From Daphnia carinata (lineage: Eukaryota; Arthropoda; Branchiopoda; Diplostraca; Daphniidae): a stretch of DNA of 64,000 nucleotides. Under the pieces are notes generated by a model, which worked only from the letters and a program-made list of their open reading frames with translations, did not search any database and had not been told where the DNA came from. This document shows positions 24,965-35,945 of this stretch, piece by piece. The position numbers and the translations under genes are program-made. Numbering within the stretch: the first letter of the stretch is position 1; each line of letters starts with the position of its first letter. The stretch spans positions 6,480,424-6,544,423 of the forward strand of contig NC_081334.1 of assembly GCF_022539665.2 (NCBI RefSeq), read 5' to 3'.

Positions 24965-25231
24965 AAAAAATTTTAAGCCCGACTGATAAATAAGCCCGAC
25001 TTTTTGCTGCATCGCGCTAACGCTGGAGCATACTGGCGCGCTAATGTTGCGTAAATACTCGGTGTATTTCAAAAACGATTAACTTAATGAAAAAAATAGC
25101 AATTTTTCTGGAATCAGCATTCAATTTTGAGTATATCCTGTGATATTCAACCAATTCTGATGAGTGTCAGTTTTACCGAAAAAAATTTAATAAGCCCGAT
25201 TGGGCTTATTTAGTCGGGCTTAAAAATTTTT
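24965..25231 (-). mobile_element. MITE, copy 2 (TTTTAAGCCCGAC ends)
   Basis: Opposite-orientation copy of 11884-12138. It has the same inverted ends, the subterminal hairpin (AATAAGCCCGATTGGGCTTATT) and an interior matching in blocks such as TGAATATCACAGGATAT (reverse strand). No coding capacity. Confidence 0.65.
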
Positions 25232-25434
25232 GCTGCAAAAACTGACACTTTTTAAAACTATTTTTCACGATGGCAACTCTGAGAGCCATGGTAAAATTCA
25301 TCGCAAACATAGTCTGCTTGTCGTTGCTGATCTGGGTGTTTAACTGCAAAAATTTAAACGTGCCCAGTCAATTCTCACGTAACTGTTCCTATACTTTCTT
25401 TTATTATTTGGTTCTGTGATAGTACATCTTAAAA

Positions 25435-26708
25435 ATGACAAGTGTTCCTTTGTGGAATCAGTCGCATTTACCGAGCCCTGCTACATCCGCCCACAAAATA
25501 TCTGCACAATTTCAAGGTAAAGAAAAAATGACGATATTTTTAGGTATATACATAATATTTTCGTTTACCCTTGCCTTTCCTAGGAATTATGAATACTTTT
25601 CTAGAAGATTTATCTGAGAAATCACAAAAATTAAAGGATTTTATGTCATTGATTACATCTGAGGTTGTTCTTCTAACACGGTTTTTGTACAAGCTTAGAG
25701 CAGTATTTGCCCATGATAAAAGCTACAGAGTTTTGAAGCATATCCAGAAAATGGTGAACAAATTACTTGAAACAAACCTTGTGTCTGATCTCGCTAGTTT
25801 TCAGGAACAACATCTTGTCAGCTTGAAAACTGTGAGTGCAATATTTGTTGCACCAAAACCCAAATATGAATATATTCAAGTAAGGCTGCAGGGCATTACC
25901 AGATTACTGGCTCAGATTCTATGTCTCAGCCAGCACTATGGTACACTAATGATCCAAAAGATGCAGTTAGGGCATTTCATGAGTATAGTTGTGATTTCCA
26001 TGTCTTTTGTTTCAAGAATTTGGTAACAATTTACATATTCAAAACAAACTTTGTTTGGTGAAAACTAATACCTTTTTTTTTTTTGTATCATTAGGGCATT
26101 ATCACTTCATACAATGTACTTCTTAATGCAATTGTTTGGCAGCATCAGTAGTATTTGTCATACAGAAGGATTGGTACCTAATAGTACTGTGAACTTCTTG
26201 TCCAAAGGATGTACCATTCCTCTGAGCTTGGAAGATTGGTTACAATCAGATCACACTCTTGTAGACATACATCCATTGTATGGTTATTTTATTATGTTCT
26301 CAAAGTTTGATTTAAAATATTTACTTATTCACAATGCAGGCTGAAAAAAAGACATGAAAGGGAGAGAACTTCTAACAAGCCTAACATCTGGCAGTCAATA
26401 AAGATTGAAGATGATGAAAAGCATTGCTTATTCCAACTAAAAGAACTCGTCGATACTGCTAGCCTTTCGGAAATGAAAAAAAATAACGATAACTTGCAGG
26501 AATCGAATGTAGAGCTTATCGGCTTCAATAAATTGAAATCAATGAATAATGCTGATATTGGAGGTAATATAAAACACGATGTATCTGTAAGAATTAATTT
26601 GATTAATTTTGTTTAGAATTATTGACACGTGAACCACCTTTGCCGGTTACAAAAAGTAGGAAGAGAAAGCTAACCACGAAAAATAAAGGGAATCAATTAG
26701 AAAACTGA
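25435..26708 (+). CDS. NEPRO-like nucleolar protein
   Basis: The six-exon model is 25435-25516, 25584-25879, 25930-26057, 26095-26277, 26340-26563 and 26617-26708, 334 residues, phases consistent throughout. The N-terminal half is helical (KLRAVFAHDKSYRVLKHIQK, then a long helix around ALSLHTMYFLMQLFG) and the C-terminus is lysine-rich (TKSRKRKLTTKNKGN). This layout resembles the nucleolus and neural progenitor protein (NEPRO/C3orf17) family, which in animals is nucleolar and linked to ribosome or RNase MRP/P functions; the assignment is by pattern and moderate. Intron 3 would be only 37 nt (26058-26094) and intron 2 only 50 nt. An AATAAA (26682-26687) lies inside the last codons and may serve as poly(A) signal. 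It converges on DDB1. Confidence 0.6.
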
Positions 26709-26717
26709 TGAAATTCC

Positions 26718-26723
26718 TTTATT
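26718..26723 (-). promoter_or_regulatory. DDB1 poly(A) signal at the NEPRO-like stop
   Basis: On the minus strand AATAAA lies 45 nt beyond the DDB1 stop codon and only 10 bp from the stop codon of the convergent NEPRO-like gene. Cleavage 10-30 nt further on would place the DDB1 3' end inside the NEPRO-like last exon, so the two mRNAs would overlap. Confidence 0.55.
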
Positions 26724-26767
26724 TTCCACACATTTAATACACTGTATTCATTACAACTGGAATACCT

Positions 26768-29700
26768 TCAATGAATTCGAGTTAAATCTTCTATCAGTTT
26801 AATTATATCCTCTACCGTCGCCTCCCTCTTCATTCCACTTCCATCATCAATCTACAGAAGGAAAATACGCTAGATGCACTGTTTATCCATAGCATTTTTC
26901 ATAAACATAATACCTGTAATCCATTAGCAACTTCCTTCATCTTGTCACTCGACAAATCTAAAAAAGATTCAATTAAATCCCCGTCAATAAAACCCTCGCA
27001 CGGTTCAACTTTGCGTTCGGTGGCGAAACTTCTCCAGAAGCTATGTTCGATTTTCCCCACAGGTTTAATGACACGGGCCATGCGAGTTTGTACCTCAGAT
27101 AGGAAGTGATAAAATTCGGTTGGTAGTTGCGTAACCACGCCTATAAAAAAGAACGCATGTTAATGCTTTCCCTTAGCGGTAACAACTAATAGTTCTAACT
27201 ACCTATAGCTCCATGGACTGTTCCAAATAAGACGCATCCTTGCGTAGGAGTACTTAGGGTTTCAGCAGCATGGTCCATCACCAAAGATCCGTGACGGAAG
27301 ACGTTAACCATGTCACCAAGATGGAATCGACCAACTTCAGTGAGTTGTTGTCTCTCTTCCTCCGTTGTGGCAGCACTAGACTTCAAGAGTTAGAAGAAAG
27401 TTCACAACGAAGAATGAATTCTGATACTAACCTGTCTTTCTGACAAACAAAAAGATTGAAAGAATTCTCAGCGCCAAGGAACGTGTCATCATCCAAAATT
27501 TCGACAGCTGACATCCAATTCGGGTTACTATCTCTTGCCATCTATCGATTTCACGTAGAAAACCCATTAGGCGAAATCCCAAGAAACACAATGTCAAGTT
27601 TTACCTCCTCAAAGCTTCCTTCCATAGTTTTATATTGCAATAGAGTAATGGACCTCATTAGATCACCGACCAAGATGAAGTCACCCTTCCGTTTGAGATA
27701 TAGGGCTATAATGTGATTGAAATTGCTGCACTCTAATCTTAATTCCTTCTCTGCCGTCCACTCATATAACCGAACCTTAAGGAATAGAACAATTGTTCGA
27801 AAAATTTTTCTTTATAGACGAGTAATCTGTTTTACTTACAACATTGTTGATCGCAGCCAGTATTTTTGCGTTGAAATCTACTAATGAATAGCACGCGCCC
27901 TTCACCTCTTTTTCTGCAACAGTAGTCAACTTTCCGTCGGACCACTGGAATAGGACAATGCGACCTTGTTTGGGCTCAGACTCTTCAGGTACCACTAATG
28001 CTGTTCCGACCACGTAATACGGGTTGACATCATCTCCTAACCGCGTAGACACAATGCTCAGCGCATATTCATTCTGCATGAACTGATGCGCGTGAAGGAC
28101 TGTTACAGGAAACATAATTAAGAAATGCTTGTCATTCCGGTAAAATAAACAAAATACCCGCGAAGGAGTGTTGATCGACAATCAGCAAGTTGTATACTTC
28201 AATCTCCTGACCAATTTCGGCAACACCGCCACTTCCACAAGAGTCCCTCGTACTGACAGGGGCTTTGATCGCCGAACCAAGAGAGCTGGATGAAGACACA
28301 GATTGTGCCTGAGTAGAAGCAGACTGACGGGCAGGCGTCAAACCAGAGGATTCAACAATGTCGACCCGAGAAGTTATCACTCCGAAAGTCTAGCAGTATC
28401 AAACAGAAATGTTAGATAACAAATGACAACATGATAGATGTATTCTCACCTGTGTATTTTCCTGGTATGCTATTCGACGAGGGGATTCACCAAGCGGTAC
28501 CGTCCTGATGTGTAATTTTTGGATTTCATCAATTGTTCCTATGGTAACCGCAGTGTCCGTCGCTAGCACTAAGCTATCTGGATACGCTTCCGAATTTAAC
28601 GGGCACATATGTGCAACCTCTTTAAGATTGACATTACTGAAAACCAATTTATGATTGGAAGAATAGATAACCGTAGGTCGGTCTGAGCATGCAAAAACAT
28701 TGACGGTGGATTGCGACCGAAACGGCCGAAGGACGGTCGGCTGAGTTCCCAAGGTTACCTTAGTATATAACAAACAAAATAATGGTATAATTCTTGGAAT
28801 AGGCCTTCCATAACTGTTTTACCTTTTTACGATCACCAAGTAACTTGGTGACTGGATTCATACTGAAATAGAAAAGCGATCCATCACCCAAAGCCACAAG
28901 AAGGTAAGGTGTACCCTCGAAAAGTGCCATCAAAATGGAACGAGGAATAATCTCTGTAAAACAAATAATATTTAATTAAAAAAAAACAAATTTAACAAAA
29001 ATAAATTTAAAAAATAATAATTAAACGTAATAAAAAACTTGGCTAAATTAAATTCGTCAGGTAACATGTGTCTGAGTCATTTACCTCCTCCAAGTGGCTC
29101 TTTGTGAAATTCTTCTAAAGTAGGAAGCTTAAGAATTCTCGCAGAAATATCTGTCCAGAGACCGACAGCACACACATCAGCTGTTGTGATAGAAGGGTTG
29201 TGCTGAGAACCTACTGAAATGGGAGTCAAATCTAAGCAAGCCACTTCGTAGTCCAGGGTGATGTGACTATTAACAGAAAAATGGTATAAATTCCTAATTG
29301 CTAGGTCACGATTACCACAACAAGACAGTTTATTCGTACCTTTTCAGAATGACTTGAGTGTCATCTTCCATTTCCAAATAGTAAAGATCACGACCGGCAG
29401 CACATAAAACTTGCCCATGATTACAAGCTACGACATTGAGCATCTTTCCGTCAGGAGGAGTCCAATCACTAAGCAAATTTATAGTTAAATTAATACTGAA
29501 ATATGTAATGCAATTTGTAACAAGTATGTAACCTCAGCTTCTGTTTCGTGTTCACAGATATTAGTCTCACGCTACCGGTAGTGATTTGCAATACGGAATC
29601 TTTTCCAACATTTCCACAGAAGAAAGTTTGTTGGTCAGAAATGAGACCAGGTATTTCTGTTTCTTCCATCTCTTCTCCATTTAACATCAAAACCCTACGG

Positions 29701-31654
29701 CACATAAAAAATCGATGCGAGAGAATTGATTAAAACACATAGGTAGAGCGGATACCTTGTTTGTCCAACAAAAGATAAGACGACAGTATCATCTACCGAT
29801 TGATTTCCAGAAAAACCCATTTTCAGGGCCCATATTCCCTTGATACCGGGCAAATCGATACTTGCTTGTTCGTGAATCCCGATTCCATTGCGAATAATAC
29901 GCAACGAACCTTCCTTATAAGCACCTACAAATAAATTTAAAGTTATAATCAGCACTAGAATCTGGGTTCTTTTCCTGGTTACCTGAGCACGTTACAAGTT
30001 GGCCTTGTCCCTGTCGATCAAGATCGACGATTGTCATATCTACGATAGGCGCCAGATTAGTGAATGTTTCCATCACCGTAACGTAGGAATTGTTTTCATC
30101 GGGAGTGACGTTTAATTTGACTAACTGGGAATCTCCAAACCGGGAACCGATGAAAACAACCCCATTGTCAAGATAGGTTAAGCATTCGGGAATTGAAACT
30201 TCTCCAAGAAGTTCAATTTTAATGTCACGTACTGTAACCGTTCCATCCATCTTTTCCTCTTTTTCCAATACCAGCATAAAGAGATGCCCGGCTAAATCTC
30301 CCAATAAGTATCGTGATCCATTAGGATCAACTTTACCATAGCAGGTGATGGTACTCTGCTGTTAGTAGAAACATTCGATTTACGAAAGTTTACATGTGTT
30401 TTGTAACCAAACATTTACTTTAATAATTGGTGGTGCGATGGTAACGTAATTTTGTCCGTTGTGATAGGTTATTGATTCCTGACCAATAATCAAGGCCCCT
30501 CCGTAAGGTTCAGGAACTGGCAATAACATTGAAGCTTCGGTTTCGACGTTATCTTGCTTCCAGGAAGTCTAATATACAAGTATTAAGGATTAAAACAAAA
30601 ATGTATTAAACAAATTTTATGGTTCACCGTTACCTTGGCAAACTCCTTATCTCGCAAAGATATCTCTCGTGTCTTGACGTGTCTACCATGAGCGTCCTGG
30701 TGAATAATAACCACAGTTGGATTTGCACACCCATATAAGAAAGCTATGTCTTGTATGCAAAGTTCTTCAATCCTGTAAGTAACAATCTTTTTAGTTATTT
30801 TTTAATGCACCAAAAAAAAAAACCATTACCTGATGTTGTAGGCTTTTATTTCACTGCTGTCTTTCTCTAGGGGAATGATTTTCAGTAATCCATCATAGAG
30901 ACGAAGACCAATCACTCTGCAATCAGGATCAATGATTGCAATTATGCCAGTTTCAGAGGGCTTTCCAATTTTGTCTGCAACATTTCCTTGTGTTTTGGTT
31001 ATAATTTCCATGTTTTCCCCTTCCCCAGAACATTCCAGTATCATGGCATTGTAACGTTGGGTTAAAATGAACAGGGAATCTTTCTTGTCATTCTGAAAAA
31101 TCGAAATACATATTGTTGAGAAATTTTTGCAAGGTTTCCTCAATGAAAGACGTGCAGCTCCATCTTTCAAACCATGGAAAAAACACCAAGCAATAAAACA
31201 AATTTAACTCTATGCATGTGTCGTTCGCTTTCAACTTGTTGATGCACACACCACAATTGCTTGGAGTTATAAAAAAAGGAAGTCTAAAATAGGAACATAA
31301 CACTAGATACTCATTCAATGACTTACCCCAGATTTATAAAGTTTCATAACAGCGATTTTCCCATAGATCCCAACTTCTTTCAGAGGTCTGAGACCTTCTG
31401 GAGTAACCAAATATATTTCAAGACGGTAATTTTTCGCCACAATAAGGTTCAGATCATTAGACGAGGTGAAGTTTCCTATATCACAAATAAGATATGCATT
31501 GATTGAGCGAAATACCAGACGATTTACCACGCCACCGGTAGTAAAACTATGTCAGATATAACTGTTGATGTTCAACCATGCTTATTTACTAACCAGTAAC
31601 GCAAGATGTGACTGCTGTTTGTTTATGAGCAGTAACCACATAATTATGAGCCAT
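26768..31654 (-). CDS. DDB1: DNA damage-binding protein 1 (DDB1)
   Basis: Nineteen coding exons (high to low): 31654-31594, 31475-31327, 31092-30830, 30772-30634, 30568-30419, 30358-29983, 29924-29756, 29694-29533, 29468-29340, 29266-29085, 28953-28823, 28758-28450, 28389-28158, 28099-27840, 27775-27605, 27541-27432, 27375-27203, 27140-26914, 26851-26768. The total is 1,158 residues with phases intact; human DDB1 has 1,140. It starts [21 protein letters not shown] and ends [12 protein letters not shown]1 is the three-beta-propeller adaptor of CUL4 ubiquitin ligases and the large subunit of the UV-damage sensor. Hallmarks include [38 protein letters not shown]-like [12 protein letters not shown], and the C-terminal helical domain with [12 protein letters not shown] and [14 protein letters not shown]. 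Slight extra length comes from a Ser-rich loop (about 28230-28330). No lesions were seen. Confidence 0.97.
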
Positions 31655-33272
31655 TGTTAACTTGAATATTCTGTAGAATCAACGAGCCAGTTACGATTTG
31701 AATGTTATTGAAAGATCTCGGCACACTCTAAACAGCGATCTCCTTCATTTCCTTTTTTTTTAATCGAATTTGCACTGTTGTCAGATTGCCAAATAGTTGC
31801 AGAAGGCACCTCTAAAAATTTTGCAAAGAAACACATTTTGGTACTTATTTTTCCGTAAACACTAGGATTAATACTTTGACAAGCATTGCAATTATAGCTT
31901 ATGATAACAGTTTACGCTGGCGGATAAGCTAAATCATTTCTAGAAATACAACGTAATATTGTACATCATCTCTTAGTTATTTCAAACTTAGCTGATTCAT
32001 GAAATGCCGGTTAATATTGCGTGACTTGTCAAGATGACAGCTTGCCATTTTCAGTCGTTTTGCTTTGGAGAAATCGATGGTAGATGGGGAACTGAGCAAA
32101 CTTGATACTGTGCCAGTCAGGTTGATGGCATAGGTCACATGTTCAATATAACACTACCCTAGGGAAGGCAAAAATGGTCTGAAAAATGTGCGTTTTTGTC
32201 CCATTTCTTTCTCTTTCGCCTAGGAAAGGTGGTATCAACTTTCTTGGGTGATTACCTTTAAGCACGGCAATATCTAGCACGCACCAACGCCAAGGACACC
32301 AAAAACGAAAGAAAGCTCATATGCAGAAATAAGCTTGAGGGGGTGCGATGGAGATGATGTTTTTCCGTGTCGATGGCAGCCAAGACAACTGGAGAACCGC
32401 AGCGGAAAAGCGCTCCATACGTTATTCGAATTAATGGAAAAAAATTAATACAAGTTACACACGACAGACGCAGAAAAATATTCAAAATCTCTGATAGGTT
32501 ATTCGAAGACTGTGTTTTATAAACTGATAATTATTTTTTTTTGTTTCTATTTATAAGTGTCTGAAGGATTCAAATCGCTATCACCATTATTGCTGCTCAA
32601 AATTAACTGTCCTATTCTCTGGAAATGCCGAACATGGGCTTCCGTTTTGATGATTCAATAAGAGGCTTGATGTGAAATGACTTGAAGGCGTCGTGCATAG
32701 GGAGAGGTCAAGGAGGTGCAGGGCACGTTACGTGCATGAGCTATCACGATTTGTTATCGATGACTACCTCCAAGGTGCTAGCCTTTCGCCAAAGGAAAAC
32801 CTTGGCACTAATATAAAGGCAATAATAATAACTATAAACGGAAGCAAGTAAAAATAAAGGTGTGTACGTGCCCAGATAAATGAAACCGGCAGTTCCTCAA
32901 ACTCACACGAATAACGTCTAGCAACACGAACACTGCATGATTATGCGCGATTTTGGTGTCATATGAAACCTAGAGAATTTGGTAAAAGAAATTTACCTCG
33001 TCATATATTTGTCTTGTTTTTCGTACTGGGCTTATCCGGTGTCAGTTACCATGTGTGAGAAGAGTCTCATGTTGAGCGTCTTGCTAAATAAAATTAAACC
33101 CTGTGCACAATTAAATGAATCATTTATGATGATGTCACAACGACCCCATCGTTCAATAGAAATATCATACAGACTCTGACAAGAGTTATAATAATATATA
33201 ATGTTTTGGAATCTTTTGAATACTTTGAATAGTTTTGAGGAACAGCGTGAGGGGACCGAATGCAGCCAATAC
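31655..33272. other. Spacer between DDB1 and the kinase gene
   Basis: Contains the DDB1 promoter side (upstream of 31654 on the minus strand) and the region downstream of the kinase stop. No TATA box at a convincing distance, no ORF with a recognisable product and no repeat shared with the rest of the window were found. Confidence 0.5.
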
Positions 33273-35945
33273 TCATTTCGAATACTTGGTGCTGGTCTTC
33301 AGGTATTTGGCAGCCCAGTCTGTTCGCCCGCTGACGAGCCTCGGGATTCTCTCCGTTACAGCTCCCGATGATGGGACGGACATCCTTGATGTGGCTGATA
33401 CAACAGCCGGGGCGCTCGTAACTGTGGCAGGGCTCGTATAACTGACGGCCAACATCGGCCCGTTGTCATATTTCAATTTCATCGGGTTTGAACTGTGGCT
33501 ATTGTATACCCTGGCCGCTTGCTGTGGCGCGTGCTGGACGAAAGAATTCACGTCACTGGCTAAAGATAATCCCCTACATATTCAGAGAAACAACGATTTG
33601 AATTGTTTTTATATCAACTATGAAAATTAAAGATCAAATGTAATTTACTGAAAAATATCTTCGAAACCGTCATCATCGTCTGCATTGATCTCTTTCTTCT
33701 TGTTGATTCCATCTTCGCTGTCCGACCATTGGGGTTTGGGACGGGCAGGTTCTGATTGAACCACTTGTCTCGCAGACAGTCTGGCGTCAGATGTCAATTT
33801 CAAATGGATAGCCGAATGTTGCTGCTGTAGAGGCTGGAGGCTTGAACGATTTGGCCCCAAAAACTTGACCGATGTTGTCGTCGACGTTGACAAGACCCGG
33901 CCTGAATTGCCCAACCAGGTTTTGTTGCCTGACGACATGGCCGATGAATTGTGACTTGTCCGTGTGAAAAACGAATGGCTAATGAAATCATTTTATCATT
34001 AGCACGAATTTGTACTGCACTTGTGACCCATATGATTGCCTACTTGAGAGCCTGTTGAGCCGACGGCCTTCTTGCAGGATTCCACTGGAGCAGTAAATTG
34101 ACGAGTTTGACGGCCTCTGGACTTGCGTGCATCAGCAGCTGGCCGAGCGACGAGTTGTTGAACTGCGGGAATTTGAAGTGCATCTTGGACGCCAGTTGGT
34201 AGCCATCGGGCCATTGACTCTGGATGGCGAATCGAATGCAATGCAGTTTAATATCCATGCAACCATTAAATTCACGATGCCGTGGCACGGTCGTTCAACC
34301 GTCTGCAAAACAATAATGTATTTTCACCTCTGTAGGTGTTCCGAGCAAGGCGCAGATTTTGAAAAGCTGGTCAATCTCGCTGGAGCCCGGGAAAAGCGGC
34401 CGGAAGGTGTACAGTTCTGGAATCATGCAGCCGACGGCCCACATGTCGATGGCGCTGTTATAGTTGGTCGAGTGGAGCAAGACTTCTGGCGCTCGGTACC
34501 TGTAACACATTGGTTAGTGATGTGTTGTACCCTTCGATACGATTGCTGGATATTTTCAACTGGATGGTTAGTTGATTGACTAATAACGGTACCATCTGGT
34601 GGAGACGTAGTCGGTAAAAGGCGGTCGCGACCGGATCTCCCTAGCGAGACCGAAATCGCCCAGCTTGACCATCTCGGTCCCGTTGCAGAGCACATTCTCC
34701 GGCTTGAGGTCCCGATGGAAGAAGCCGTGCTTGTGCATGTAGGCCAGGCCCTGTAGAATTTGGATCACGATCTCCTTCAGTGCAGGTTCCGGCAATGATT
34801 TTTCTCTGTTTCATGAAAGAAAAAACGTGTTCAAATTTCCTTTTGTTTATACATTGAATTATGCGTGTTTACCCTCGTTCATAGCGTTCCTTGACAAGCT
34901 GGTAAAGGTTTTCCTTCATGTGTTCAAACACGAAAAAAAGGGTCTCGTTCTCCCGGATCACTTCTTTGAGTTTTACCACATTCTGGTGACTCAACTTTTT
35001 CAGACTCTAAATCAAATAATAAAAAAATAATTCATTATTCAAACGCATTGAACATCAAACAAAATGTTGTGTTACAATTAAATAGTGCAGTAGTTAGTTG
35101 CAAAAGAGAATAAAACCGAATGCAAGATGTAATTCTTTGATATGTATGAGTTCATTCTTATGTAAATACTGATGGCGGATTTTGTTTGTGATGGGGGAAC
35201 AGGGTCGAGCTTTTGGGGACCACCTGCCTCTCGGTTGTTTCCTGTATTTTATTTTGGTTCAGCATTATCGACAGGGAGGCGGCAGAGCTGGGCAGAGTCA
35301 CAATAGTACTACGAGGGACGGGAAATCTCCATGGTAACGTTAGACCAAACAAAACCCTCATAGACATTCGCTGTCAACGCGACGCCAGCATAAAAATTCG
35401 GAATGAATTGACATTAATGGGCTAAATCAACAACCCCTGCGTAACGTGAAATTAGCAGAACCTTAATCCTATCCCACTGTGTCGTGTCCACCTTCGATGG
35501 AAGAATGTTATTTGGTTTCAAACATGTTATTTTTCTGATCCTCATTTCTAGATAAGCTGGCTAAAATAATAGCGTTACATTTACCTTGACTTCACGAAGG
35601 TTCATCGCCTCCTCCCACGAATGGCACTTTCGCTTCATTCTGCGAATGAAATAACAACAATAATCATCAGGAAAAATGATGGGACTACATCATAATAAAG
35701 CAAAAAAAAATATGCTTGAACTGTGTTCAAAGACGACAGGTGGCTTTTAGAATAGCCATTACGCATCTGTTACACCTATTCTGATAAATGCAAAGCATAA
35801 TGCTAAAAACACAATACTGTAATCTGATTGCTGTGCATACTCACTTCTTAATGGCCACTTTCTCGCCTGAATCCAGTTTGATGGCCAGGACAACTGAACC
35901 GTAAGCTCCGTCGCCAATCCTTCCTAGAACGCGATATCTGTTCAT
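33273..35945 (-). CDS. MAK/ICK (RCK family) serine/threonine kinase
   Basis: Exons (high to low): 35945-35845, 35639-35585, 35006-34873, 34805-34593, 34499-34328, 34219-34044, 33978-33649, 33573-33273, giving 493 residues with phases intact. The kinase domain is complete: glycine loop [11 protein letters not shown] (8-18), VAIK lysine 33, HRDLKPEN (127-134), DFG (147-149), the RCK-type activation motif TDY (161-163), then WYRAPEVLL and DMWAVGCM. After the kinase core there is a disordered tail with Ser/Thr-rich parts, SDSEDG and an acidic DADDDDGF-like segment. RCK kinases (MAK, CILK1/ICK, nematode dyf-5) control cilium length and intraflagellar transport; the TDY site is phosphorylated by CCRK/CDK20. 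The tail is shorter than in human MAK (about 620 residues). Intron 2 is the longest (578 nt). Confidence 0.9.

Noticed and set aside
32700-32870. Imperfect inverted repeat near CCAAGGTGCTAGCC and a TATAAAG motif
   Set aside because: No gene follows at suitable distance and no second copy was found in the window.
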